64,000 nucleotides of DNA, taken from assembly GCF_021130785.1 (NCBI RefSeq), contig NC_060214.1, positions 47,801,001 through 47,865,000 of the forward strand. Direction: 5' to 3'. The position numbers and the translations under genes are program-made. Below the pieces are notes generated by a model. That model had not been told where the DNA came from. It made no database searches and saw nothing but the letters and a program-made list of their open reading frames with translations. Shown one piece after another: positions 24,230-35,010 of the stretch. Source of the stretch: Homalodisca vitripennis (lineage: Eukaryota > Arthropoda > Insecta > Hemiptera > Cicadellidae). Numbering within the stretch: position 1 is the first letter of the stretch; each line of letters starts with the position of its first letter.

Positions 24230-24990
24230 CGTACTTGTTTTACAGTTTTAGGTGCTGGAAAATCTACAATTGATTTAACCTTTTCTGGATCCGTCTGGAT
24301 TCCTTTCTCGTTTATTACGTGGCCAAGGTATTTTCAACTCCTTTTTACAAAAGTTACATTTTTTCCATATTTGGTAATAATCCTGCATTTCTAAGGCGTT
24401 CAAACACTTCTTTGAGAAGTTTTAAATGTCTTCTTCGAAACTTCGGGATATCAGCACCAAATCGTCTAAATAGGCAAAAGCGTAGGGCTCAAACTCAGGT
24501 CCTATCACTTGGTCTAGCAATCTCTGAAAGGTAGCCGGAGCAGAGTGTAAGCCAAATGGCATGACCTTGAAATGGAATAACCCTCTTGCCAGGAACGGTG
24601 AAAGCCGTAATTGGTCTACTGTTTTAACTTCGAGAGGTACCTGCCAATAGCCATCCTTTAGGTCGATCGTATATATATAGCAAGCATTTCTCAGTTTGTC
24701 GAGTATCGCACTTATTTGGGGAAGGGGATATGCATCCTTCTCACTGACCGCATTAACTCGCCTTAAGTCGATGCAACACCTTACTTTTCCATTCGATTTC
24801 TTAACCAGCACTAGTGGAGAGCTCCAAGGACTAGATGATGGTTCAATGATGCCTGACTCCTCCAGCATCTTGTCAACTTCTTTGTCAATGATCGCCTGCA
24901 TTGCCGGGTTGTGATAATAATACCTCTGTTTAATGGGTGTATCAGTTTAAGGCGAATTTTATGTTCCACTAATGTCGTGCGACCAATAAA
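24230..24990 (-). pseudogene. Reverse transcriptase domain of the gypsy pol
   Basis: This domain copies element RNA into cDNA. The clear open part is 24422-24901. It has SSPWSSPLVLVKKSNGKVR, RRVNAVSEKDAYPLP, TIDLKDGYWQVPL (catalytic Asp), FKVMPFGLHSAPATFQRLLD and the YLDD box (codons 24461-24472). A frameshift separates it from the upstream HKIRLKLIHP segment (about 24990-24940). The thumb region continues in broken frames down to about 24230. Confidence 0.92.
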
Positions 24991-25179
24991 ACCATCGAAC
25001 AAATTCAACTGATAATCAAGGAATTCTTTCAATTTTTTACTTTTTACTTCTGTTAGTGTCATAACGGCATCAGTATGAATAGTCTTTGAATTATCGCATC
25101 TAGTCACTGTTTCTGCAGTACTTTCATGAGGAGTGATATCGATCAGTTTTAAAGGCGTTATAACGTCCATACCCAAAAT

Positions 25180-25600
25180 CATCGGCGTAGTTAAGCCTGG
25201 TAGAAACAGGGCGCGTACCTTAGTTCTAATATCGGCTATTTCACAGTTAAATTCGAAGCCCTGAGATATCTGGCTATTTGAGCTATCGGCCATATTAATA
25301 TTAACATTTACGTTCTTAGGCCTAACGCCTAACTGTAAATAGATGATGAGCTACTCTTTCCCCTATAATAGTCACCATCGATCCCGTATTAAGCAGTGCA
25401 CAAAAGGTAGTTTCTTGAATCTTAATGGATACAAATGGTCTAGGATCGTTCGATTTAACATCTGCACAGCTGCTTTTGTTAAATTCTTTTATTTGGTTGA
25501 GCCACTTGGGCCATTCGATTGAGGTGATTTGTTGCCCCAGAGTCCCGGGACACCTCTGACGCTCCGGGCTCCGGAAATGTTTCCCTGCCTGCAAGGGCAC
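25180..25600 (-). pseudogene. Retroviral-type aspartic protease of the gypsy element
   Basis: The protease would process the polyproteins. The active-site loop reads CALLNTGSMVTIIG (about 25410-25360), where the family has DTG, so the catalytic Asp is Asn in this copy. The C-terminal family signature PGLTTPMILGMDVI is present near 25205-25160 in another frame. The Asn change, if not a sequencing error, would inactivate the enzyme by itself. Confidence 0.8.
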
Positions 25601-25639
25601 TGGACGGTTCGAACTCCTACTTTCTTACAGTTAAAACAG

Positions 25640-27233
25640 CGAATGGTTTTAGGGAGAGGGACACTGGTTGTATTTATGCCCTTTAGTTTCGCAATTCCAA
25701 CAAGTAGGAATGGTAGTCGTTGTATCTGTAGTAAGATGCCTTGGCTGAGTAGTGTTAGTCGGGGCAGTTGTAGAGGGCTCAAACCTTCGTTTATCGGTAA
25801 AATATTTGGGTTTATCGTGATACAGTTCTGGCTTATCTATCATCTGCACTGGGTATGACTTGAAAATCCTACGTTTTGAGTCGTATGCCGTCTCAGGGTA
25901 CCATGGATTGAGCCGGATTTGGAGGAGGTCGATAAACTATTCTTCTCTCGCAAATAACTTTTCATAACCCTCGGCAAGATGAATTAATTCACTAATCGAG
26001 TGAAAACTTTCCCTTCTGATCGTTAATTTGTATTCAGGTCTCATGTTTGAATATAATCGGTTTAGTGTTTGGTTTACAGAGAAGCCACCACGTCGTAAAT
26101 TAGAGTCGTAAGGGCTACAATAAATTTTCGCATTGGCTCACTCTCGCCCTGAGTTCTTCGAGTTATTTCCTCATCCAAGTTACGTCGGTAATCTGGAGGA
26201 AGATACTGCTCTTCGAAGCTGATTATAAAGTCGTCATAGTTTGTCCAAAATGACTTATTATTTTCGGTACCAGAAAAGAGCGTTTCCCTTAAAAAGTTCC
26301 GGTAATGCTTTTAGTAGCCGATCGGGAGGTATTTCATAAGATTCGGCAAGTTCATTGAGACGCTCAATGAAAGAGACTGGGTCTCCATCCCCATCGAATC
26401 TCAAATTCCATTTCCGAACTTAAATGCAGATATGAGAGATATCCGGATGTCTAAGTTCAGATGTAGGCCTGCTTGCCATGTTAGCGCCACTGTCCAATCC
26501 AAAATTCGGGTCACAAGGCTCATCACCTGTGAGGGATCTTGCTGTCGGCATTCTCAACGGGTGAGGTGTTGTTATGTCTTGTGTGTTTGTTGGGGCTATG
26601 GAATTTACAGATTTTTCATGCATAAAAGGGCTAATCGTTCCTGTACTAATCTAAAACTAGCTGTAGGAGGGAGGTTTAACATTTCTCGAATGCTAACTTC
26701 CTCATGTTGTATATGACCATCAATATGAGAGGCACTAATCGGTCCTACTGCTGAGGACACTACATTAGTCGCGAGGTTTTGTCCGTATGACAATAATTCT
26801 GTTCTTAGTGGAGGTTCAGGAGGTGTTTTTCCAGACCTAAGAAAAGTTACAAGTCGCTTTCGTAGTTCAGCCACATTACCATCCTGATTCAGATTAAATT
26901 TTCTTAACTCTTCCTGTAGGTCGTTCTTTTTGTAGTTTATAAATCCAGCCCACACGAGGATCATTCTCCGAAGGGGAAGGAAGCATAATTTGGGGATTGG
27001 GAATGGTTGTAGGAGGGATCGGTAGGCCCATTGTAGTAGCAGTAGTACTAGTAGTAGTGGTGGCGGTAATAGTAGCAGTAGTAGTGGTAGTAATCGGTGT
27101 GACTGATGTTACGAACTGTAGGAGGACTCATTTTTGGCACTGTACCACCAGAAGCCTGTGGTGTCGTAATACGAGTTAAAGTCGTAGTGGTTGTGGTTGT
27201 TTTTTCGTTTGTTTGCGTCCCCTTGTCCATCAT
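25640..27233 (-). pseudogene. gag pseudogene of the gypsy element
   Basis: Gag forms the particle. A possible start (27233) opens into a Thr-rich stretch built on trinucleotide repeats (27020-27110). Next comes a SAP-like helix-loop-helix (KNDLQEELRKFNLNQ... with VAELRKRLVTFLRS, about 26930-26840). Capsid-like sequence follows (YLPPDYRRNLDEEITRRTQG near 26205-26150), then two zinc knuckles: CWNCETKGHKYNQC, intact, near 25690-25650, and CFNCKKVGVRTVQC, lacking the His, near 25640-25600. Stops and frameshifts divide it into at least four pieces. Confidence 0.75.
27020..27115. repeat. Imperfect trinucleotide repeat in the gag N terminus
   Basis: A run of GTA/GTG/GCA triplets on the plus strand; on the minus strand it encodes mostly Thr in the gag frame. 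It is length-variable by nature and may be the source of frame breaks here. Confidence 0.75.
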
Positions 27234-27436
27234 TTCCGTTTACATACATAAAGAATAAAATTTTATAAGGGCGGAGAAAGAGGTTCAATAAGTACATCAT
27301 TATTGTACGTATAAAATTTTCTTAAACAAAAAGTTGTTGTAAAACTTTAACAATTTTTAGTCGTAAATTGTAAAGTATATTCACAAAAAAGTGTAAAGTA
27401 AATCGTAAAGTTCGTAAATTAACGTATATTACAGTC

Positions 27437-27454
27437 CCAGTTGTTCGGGCGCCA
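27437..27454 (-). promoter_or_regulatory. tRNA-Lys-type primer binding site
   Basis: On the minus strand TGGCGCCCGAAC is the complement of the 3' end of tRNA-Lys, used to prime minus-strand cDNA in many gypsy-type elements and retroviruses. The following bases (AACTGGGAC) resemble the rest of the usual site with a small insertion. The LTR normally preceding it is absent. Confidence 0.75.
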
Positions 27455-27458
27455 CTTT

Positions 27459-28275
27459 GCCCGATTGGCACTCGAAAATGCTTCGGAAGGTATCTGCAAG
27501 TCCGAATAAATATGCAGATTACACCATTCGAGGAAATAAACTATACCGAAAAATCGATAAATCATCTACCGACCCAAAAACATATTGGAAACTTTGCGTA
27601 CCAGATTCTCTAAAATCCGATGTACTGAGAGAAAATCATGACAGCACAACAGCTGGCCATTTAGGTGTAAACAAAACGATTCAGAAAAAATCAGCGCCAG
27701 ATACTTTTGGCCTGGATGGAGAAACGATATTCGAAAATACGTAAAAACTTTGCGACACTTGCCAGAGATACAAGGTGGAACAATGTAAACCGGTGGGTAA
27801 AATGCATTTCAGACGCCCCCAAGGACCTTGGTTCACAGTAACCAGCGATCTGATGGGACCTTTACCTCGATCTCGTAAGGGAAACAGATTTATCCTGGTG
27901 TTCCAAGATACCTTTACCAAATGGGTAGAAATTGTGGCATTACCATCAGCAACTGCTAAGAAGGTGGCAGAAAAGTTCGAAGACCTTATATTGTTGCGAT
28001 ATGGTGCTCCAGAAGTAGTACTGACAGATAACGGAACGCAGTACCTCTCGAAAATCTTCCAAAAACTTACAAGTGATTGGGGAATAATTCACAAAACAAC
28101 CGCACCTTATAGTCCGCAGAGTAATCCAACAGAGCGAAACGAACCGCGTATTAAAAACTATGATTTCTCAGTTCGTGCGAAATGATCATCGTAGTTGGGA
28201 TCAACATTTAAATGAATTTAGATTTGCGTTGAATACATGTTGTAGCGAGTCAACAAAATTTACCCCGGCCATGCT
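27459..28275 (+). pseudogene. Integrase fragment in opposite orientation (right inverted arm)
   Basis: It starts four bases from the primer binding site of the minus-strand element and reads rightward. It keeps the HH (HDSTTAGH) and CC (CDTC, near 27750) zinc ligands, though a TAA and a frame change lie just before the cysteines. The catalytic core follows with TSDLMGPLP (first Asp) and LTDNGTQY (second Asp, about 28020-28045), then a Glu-containing region near 28130 and a stop near 28180. Similarity ends near 28272 (ESTKFTPAML). Its first 560 bases are an inverted copy of 22975-23525. Confidence 0.85.
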
Positions 28276-28279
28276 CAAG

Positions 28280-29520
28280 AAATTCTTTATTTTTCTGAGC
28301 AAGATTTTTTTTATTTTTTACGTCTTCAAAATTTTATTGGAGTTGACGTGATGAAGTAAGCCCAATATTATTTTGGAAGTATCAATTTCTTCCGCAGGGC
28401 CCTCTGATTCGACTCCTAACAATAAATAATAGTTATATGAAATTCTCGAACCCTGGAATTTTTCTAACCCAGCTCGACTGGCTATCTGGCAAGTTGCGAA
28501 TATTTTTCGCTTGCCCCGAAAATAACATCGCATATTAATGAAATATTTTCAAATCTGCTTATATTCTGTCTGCGAACCTTGATCTGGCATGTTTTTATAG
28601 TTTTACGTCCTTCAATTAAAGTAAATAACAACAAATACTCACATTTACAACGCCGTTACATTTATATATTATTACAAACACTGGAAATACACTTTCATAT
28701 ATTTAGATTGTTTTTGAATCGAAGGGTTATGCTTCCTCCTACCTTTAATTTTTCTGGTATAAAGAGCTTTTTCAATCTCTTTATATTATCGGACAGTATA
28801 ATAATCTTTGTTTGCTTGTTTCTACCTATATTGTTTTTATTGTCAGTGAGTAATCTTTATTTTTAATCTTGCTTTGAAAACACAAAATCAAATTTATGCT
28901 TTTTCATACATCAATTCAGCCATTATTTACATATTGTATTTAAATGTCATGTTTAGAAAACATTATATTTATTCCTCTAATATATATACATTACGTCATA
29001 CCTTTTAGTGTTGCTAGTTAGTAAATCAGAGGCGTATTAAAATTATGATTTTGGAGTGTGAGTCTAATTAGTATATACTTTTATGATCAGTATTATATAA
29101 ATGTTTAGACATAGACAGCTTCTATGTCTAAAATATTTACAATGTATTAATTCTTTCACTTTGGTAGTAAGAGTAATACAAAAACTTTAAAGCATTTATA
29201 TTATTCTACATACTTATTTAAATTTAAAAATCATTCCCCAAGAGGATTCACTTCTGACCGGTAAACCTGCAGTTTTACCTGCATACAACTTGGATTTTAA
29301 ACTGGATACAACTAAATCCGATGTCACTTATAATCAAATTATTGTCGAGAGGTCCGTTACATCACTAATCTAGAGATATTTTATAAAAGGATAAAATCCA
29401 TATGTCTAATTTAATATAGACGATAATCGTTGAGGTTGTTATGCACTATTTGTATTCAAAATTTTAACAAAACAACGAGAGAAGACTAACATCCTTCGTA
29501 TGTAAGTAATACAGGCTGGA
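28280..29520. other. AT-rich stretch with no supported gene
   Basis: Nothing recognisable follows the integrase fragment. No LTR or polypurine tract is visible to close a plus-strand element. Confidence 0.4.
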
Positions 29521-29527
29521 TCAAAAA

Positions 29528-29566
29528 AAATATATATATATATATTTATATTATATATATATTTGC
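29528..29566. repeat. (TA)n microsatellite
   Basis: Alternating TA run with two breaks, following a short A run. Confidence 0.85.
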
Positions 29567-29821
29567 TAAAGGTAAGTTATCGAATTCATTTCCTATTATC
29601 TAAATCATATGTGAGGAGAGGTACTTTATATTGTATAAGGACCCAATCTGGATTTTTTTAAATCGATAGCGCACTTTTTTAAGAAATAAGTCAAACGTAA
29701 GCCGTTGCTAATTTTGATGTAAGTCAAAATGGGAGTGTATTAAAAGGGTTAAAAATACAAAACAATAATTCTTTTCAGATAGTTTGTTCCTCTCTTGATA
29801 AATCAAAAAGTCTATCTTCGT

Positions 29822-29841
29822 ACACACACACGCGCACACAC

Positions 29842-29919
<78 letters not shown>

Positions 29920-29943
29920 TTATATATATATATATATATAATA

Positions 29944-29999
<56 letters not shown>
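29822..29999. repeat. Compound (CA)n-(TA)n microsatellite
   Basis: About 90 bases of CA with a few CG units, directly followed by about 80 bases of TA. The TA part merges with the tail of the SINE at 30000. Confidence 0.97.
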
Positions 30000-30002
<3 letters not shown>

Positions 30003-30172
30003 TAAATTTGTATAATTGGCAATAGGCTAATTTAATTTCAATAAACATTGAATCACAAAAAAGTACTTGCTCCGCCGGGACTCGAACCCGGATCTCTAAC
30101 TTGCCGGGTGAATGTGCTACCATTACACCACAGAGCCCTTACTTTTTACGATTCAATTATATTGTATTTGGC
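30000..30172 (-). repeat. tRNA-headed SINE, copy 1
   Basis: The same 170-base sequence recurs at 40740-40904: an AT-rich tail with AATAAACATTGAATCAC, a tRNA-like head and a flank ending in TTGTATTTGGCCGT. On the minus strand the tail runs into (TA)n in both copies. The tRNA-like part is bracketed by inverted sequence (TTGAATCAC...AAAGTACTTGC on one side, TACTTTTTACGATTCAA on the other), so the transcript could extend the acceptor stem into a long hairpin. Confidence 0.75.
30069..30136 (-). tRNA. tRNA-like SINE head (not a working tRNA)
   Basis: Sixty-eight bases fold approximately as tRNA: a six-pair acceptor stem (GCTCTG/CGGAGC), a D arm with A box TGGTGTAATGG, and a T arm with B box GGTTCGAGTCC. 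The anticodon arm would expose GGC, but base 33 is C instead of T and the stem has a mismatch in this copy. Shared flanks with the second copy show it is repeat-derived. Confidence 0.6.
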
Positions 30173-30297
30173 CGTATCTGTCACATATGCGTTTAAATAA
30201 CCAAACTAACATATGATCGGAAGACCAAATACCTGTCAAATGACTTGTATATATATAATGTATATAATAATATATATATATTAAGTACTTGCTCCTA

Positions 30298-30732
30298 GTG
30301 GCGAGCGCTCAGACTGTGTTCGCTGCTGAGTGGCAGGTTTTAGAACATGAGAAGGAAGATGAAGATCTCGACTATTTCTATAATATTGTAGGAAACACTT
30401 CAACTGTAACGACGCATATTTTGGAGTACCTTTCTGGTGTTATAGTAAGAACGTTAAGAAATTAAATAGCCTGTAGCGGGTGCCTGCAACTGTTACAGGC
30501 TAATGAGGAAACGCAATACCGCAACAGTTTGATAAGTTGTAAAAACCGAGGAGGACTTTTACAGCCTTCTGAAGGTATTGTGAAACTTTGTTTGTTATGT
30601 GAAACAGAAGTAAAGTTGCGTATTAATAAAGGCGACGTGACAACTGTGAAAAAAACTAGAGGACAGAATGGTAAATTCAGTGTTACGAAAGTGTATCGGT
30701 GTAAATCTGTTCCCAGGAGGATATTGTTTTGA
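30298..30732 (+). pseudogene. P-element-type transposase C-terminal fragment
   Basis: A frame from about 30298 reads VTTHILEYLSGVIVRTLR, hits TAA at 30463, then continues in the same frame with ACSGCLQLLQ, SLISCKNRGGLLQPSEGIVK and CLLCETEVK. The Cys pair and the KNRGGLLxPSexvvK string are familiar from the C-terminal region of P-element and THAP9-like transposases. The N-terminal THAP finger and GTP-binding part are absent. The fragment directly follows a (TA)n run and a 13-base match to the SINE flank. Confidence 0.65.
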
Positions 30733-31230
30733 ACAAGATCCTGAGGTAAATCACCTTATATTAGTTAAAAAGCGAATGCCTTATAAATGGGGTTTAAAAA
30801 TGTTTAACATATTAAAAATAATTAATGACATATAAATGAATTTTAAATTAACGACATGTTGAGTTTTAATTTAAGAGCCGAGAGCGGCCGGGCGATGCGG
30901 TCAGGGGTTTTTGCCTATATTCTGCCGATAATATCAGGAAAACGACTAATCTTAGAAAAAAAGTTTCGAATGAAAAAAAAATTCAACTCTTTATCTCAAA
31001 CTTTCCCGCTTACAAAGCTTGCCTGTCCTAAAAACAAAAAAATCCTCAAAGACCGATATTTTTCATGTTACGATTTCAAATGTATATAAAACTTTTAAAT
31101 TTTTTTATTCATTAAAATTATATAGAGATCAAAACTGGTAATTTGATTTGCACCATTGGAATCGGTGTTTTATGAGATATACGTACACCAAATTTGAACA
31201 TTTTGGTTTAATCCTAAGTGGGCTAGGTGG
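30733..31230. other. No supported gene; possible end of the P-like element
   Basis: Short open frame at 30856-31089 without recognisable motifs. No inverted terminal repeat found. Confidence 0.3.
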
Positions 31231-31625
31231 CGAATTATTTATGAGCGCGCACTGCAATTTTTAAGCTTTTCTGAACGAGGTTTGGCGTTTCTAGACGCTC
31301 CCAAGATGGCCGTCACTGGCTTCAACACCAGTAATATTGTAGGAATAGGAGTGCTCCATCTATTGGTCTTATGTGATCGCTGCATCCACTCTACCACCGA
31401 CAGCAGCGCTGCACGCGGAAAGCGCACTCATTTGCGACTCTGGTGAGTCGATCCGAACAGACGCGTCTACTTATCACTAACTGCTAACCCATCAACAGAC
31501 CGAGTGAGGGAAACGTTGAGTTCAACTCACGGCAGCTTGGGCGCACCACAGTACCGCAACTGTAGCACCACGGAAAGCGTTGGAGCGCTCACATTTTCGG
31601 GTTCATAGCATTGAAGGTGTCATAT
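31230..31625. other. GC-richer block of unknown nature
   Basis: This stretch has far more CpG and GC than its surroundings (for example GAGCGCGCAC, CAGCGCTGCACGCGG). It includes a good plus-strand splice donor CTCTG/GTGAGTC near 31440-31445 and CAAGATGGCCG, which resembles a YY1-type site. I cannot tell a promoter or exon from a GC-rich transposon piece; frames are short and unlike known proteins. Confidence 0.35.
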
Positions 31626-31629
31626 TTTA

Positions 31630-34600
31630 TGTAACTAGTGTGATATGCTCCACCAGGTTTGTTAACATTGTAGATTTAATATTACTATTCATCTCAACAC
31701 ACTTTTTTGCAAATGCAGAGCATTGAACATGACCAAAAAAGTTTAGTATTTTCAATAAACCAAATAAAAAATTCAAATAACGCCCCTTAAAAAACTCGAT
31801 GAATGAAAGGCCAAACACCCGAACAGAGACCATGCAGCCACAAGGCGTTCGATGGTATGAAGGCAATATCTCCGAAAAGCAAACAGGTAAGTTGAATGCA
31901 AGTCTTTCAAAGGCCACCTTTCATCCCGTAAATTGTAGAATCTTCTGACGGCGTATTTCTACCTACAAACGTAAAGATTCTTTTCATCCTGGGTATCCAA
32001 TGATAAGCAACTTGAAATCAACTGTCGAGGCTTACCTGTTATATTTACATTGATTACTTTATATCAAAAAGGTTTTTCCTTATATAATTTTTCCTTGGTA
32101 ATACAAAGAATTTTTGACATTAAGCTTTAATTGTTGCCATTTGGAGATGTAGGTGAAAGAAAAACTTACATTAACATTAAAAAACGAATCAGAAGTATAA
32201 GCAGCAAGTGAATACTTATTAAGGTAAAGCTCAGGGAATGGTTAGTTAAAATTTTAAATTATTATATTTTCAAGCCTAATTTTCATTGTAAACCGCAAGA
32301 ATAAAGAATGGTAAAGTATACATTTCTTAAAAAAAAGACAGGAACGGATTATACACTCCAGGCAAAGGACCGTTTGGTGGCTGACCTTAAGCGAAAGCTA
32401 TTAGCCTATTCGATAGCATGAAATAATTTAATTATATTTGTCTGTAACTCTACAAGATACCTAAAAATTTAACTGACTTATAGGTTTTAAATTGTACATG
32501 TAGCTCCATTTCTTTACGAGAAAAAATTTCAATGATGGAGCATGTCACTTCATGGGATTTTATGAAGCTTTACCTAATAATTTACATTGGTCCGTGATGG
32601 CATTGTGAAAATATTAGAATAGATAAGTGTGTAAGCATACTTAATAGACCTATATGAGACAATATTATAACAAAAAATAACTTTTTTGGCTCAAGTTTTA
32701 TTGCAAAATCATATTTAACCGTCCCTGGACTTTCTTTTGAACCCGTATATTTATAAAACCACCGGCTCAGTTACTTTAAATATTATGAATAAACACTCTT
32801 GTCTTCAGAGTTACAGAACATTCACTCATTCATATGTTGTTAAAAGCTTCAACATGACTTAAAATTTCGTTAAAAATTACAACGGTATCCATTTACAATT
32901 TCTAAAATAAGTACATAATTAAGTATCGATGTACTCACCAGAACGTAAGAAAGATATATTCTAAGAATAAATTAATTTTTTCCTGGACAAAAAGAACTCT
33001 ACGTACCAAGGTATAAGGCTATAGGAGCTATCATCTTGCACAGACATACAGACTATCTACATTTCCTGTTACATCATTCATGAATCCTTTGCATATATAA
33101 ATATTAAAATTAAGAATAAGCAATAACAAGGGGCACTAGGATCTTTTTATTACACTACAATGAAAATGTTTATTAAGTTCACTATTTATATTATAACCAA
33201 TTTTAGTATTTACGTTGTTCTACTCTATTAATTTTAGGGTGTGTACTCTTTTCGATACAAACCTATCTTTTTGAGACAGGAAACTTCTCATCAATGAAAA
33301 TATTAGTCGTATTTATAACGAAAATTTATCACGATATTGGTGATATAAAATGCCACAACCGATAGGGAAATAACCAAGGCTCTTCTTTCATTGCAATTTT
33401 ACAAGTCCAAAGACAAGAACCAAGTTTCACTGTATGAGAACACAACCTACTTATTTTGATAAAACTGATTCAAGAATTAATTCCATAAAGAAATCAATAT
33501 TTAGCTAACCTAATTTTTAGATGGTCAGAACTGAAGGCTAGGAAAAGGTTTGAAATATCAAACAATATATTTTTTCACAGACTATAGGTTTGTGTGATAT
33601 ACGTAATTAAATATATCAGCATCAATAAAAAGAGTCATCTATGACATATTCTAGTCCATTTGTCTTCGGCTGGTACCGATAAAACTATTATTAAAATGTT
33701 TGGTGGCAATGGTTATGAGTCAATCATTAAAATCCGTTGAAAATAACATTCGGTACTTTCAGCTCTCCCTCTTTCCCATTTCAACGGCCGCCAAAACGTC
33801 TGCTTCGGTGGTGCTCCATTCCGTTTAATAATGAATTCCTCTATAGATTTTAAAATCTAAATTCGAGTTTGTTTTCCTAGAAGTAGGAACTGTCTCTTAT
33901 CTTTCCGGTTATAGCCATCACTTAAAAATTCCCTTTTTCTGTAATATTTTAAAACTAGGCTTTGCGGCGTTTAGCTTCCAAACGAGTATTTTCCTCTGAA
34001 AAAGTTACTCCCCTTAGCGCTCCAAAGCTACTAAAGCGCTCATGTAACTTGCATTATATTTACTATTACATATCCTTATTAAAAGAGATAACTAAATTTA
34101 CAATATGCCATTATAATGTCGAAACAAGGGTAATTATCCTTGTAATAACTCAGTAATTTTCTACTTCATCTTCATAGAATATCTGATTTATTTTAAACTG
34201 TAAAAACGTATTATTATTTAAGCAACTTAATAAGGAAAAGGCATAAATTAACATAATTCGCTTATAGCCCATGGAATATTACATATTAATTAAACCAAAT
34301 TCTAATTATTGCATGCCAAAAGTTTCATGCAGTCTCACTTTTGTAATATTGCATATTAAACAGGCATAAAAACTGTAAAAGCGGTTGAAAAACATTAGAA
34401 AGTTGCGGTTCAATAGCTCTGAAAGTTATAATTTAAAAAGTTAAGACTTCATCCTTTAGAAATCGGTTTCACCCCTACTTTCCAAAGTTTGCCAATCTTC
34501 TTTCAAAGTCGTTTGTCAGAATTCCACGAAAGGTGCGAGTTGTTCGCCATATTGCATAACGATTTGTCAGGTATATGTGTGTAGAGTATTTAGCTATGTT

Positions 34601-34805
34601 GGCGGTAATATTTTATGTTTAATTTTGCTGCTTGATTGTACCAATTGCGAGGTAATTACGGAGAAAATTGTCAAAAATTACCTTTTATTTAACGATCTTA
34701 TTTCAACAACACATTCATTCTTGTCACATTAAATATATTTTGTAAATTGGCAACACTTAAAAAACATATATACACAATGAAACAATCCATGGATTAGTCT
34801 AGTTC
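31630..34805. other. AT-rich stretch with no supported gene
   Basis: No recognisable protein, RNA gene or repeat structure identified. Confidence 0.4.
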
Positions 34806-34809
34806 TGTA

Positions 34810-35010
34810 TAAAATATATTGCACCTAATACTTTCCTTAGCTTAGTTTTAAAATCAGTGCAAGATACAACATGCTTGAGTATTTAGGGAAGGCCATTATA
34901 GAAATGGGGCCGAAATACGTGAAGCCCCTTTTCCCGACATCCAGCGTCACCTTAGGGAAGTGAAGCTTTCCGTCCTGGCGGTGCTTCGTCCTGAAACCTC
35001 ACCATGGTAC
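34810..35010 (-). pseudogene. Non-LTR retrotransposon: C-terminal end of reverse transcriptase
   Basis: Reading leftward, one frame gives LHFPKVTLDVGKRGFTYFGP and an overlapping frame gives FRPHFYNGLP, a stop, then LKHVVSCTDFKTKLRKVL. Together these match the LINE C-terminal pattern: a basic strand, then F-x-GP-x-x-(W/Y)N-x-LP, then FKxKLK helix. At least one frameshift and one stop are present. The upstream 300 bases (to about 35300) may belong to the same element but show no firm motif. Confidence 0.65.

Larger units (their letters stand above)
22956..27454 (-). mobile_element. Ty3/gypsy-type LTR retrotransposon, internal region, defective
   Basis: Reading leftward from 27454, the order is primer binding site, gag, protease, reverse transcriptase, RNase H, integrase, then a possible polypurine tract. 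This order, with integrase last, is that of Ty3/gypsy elements. All genes carry frameshifts or stops and the integrase is cut off after its first catalytic region. The 5' LTR is missing: at its place stands an inverted integrase fragment (27459-28275). No env-like gene is visible. Confidence 0.85.

Noticed and set aside
22842..28351. Two independent gypsy elements in opposite orientation
   Set aside because: Only an internal integrase piece exists on the plus strand, without gag, reverse transcriptase or LTR, so one rearranged element explains it better.
29708..29911. Cys/Val repeat protein
   Set aside because: It is the translation of a (CA)n microsatellite.
30069..30136. Functional nuclear tRNA-Ala(GGC) gene
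   Set aside because: The same head with the same flanks occurs at 40798-40865, position 33 is C, the acceptor stem has six pairs and the anticodon stem is mismatched in this copy. It is a SINE head.
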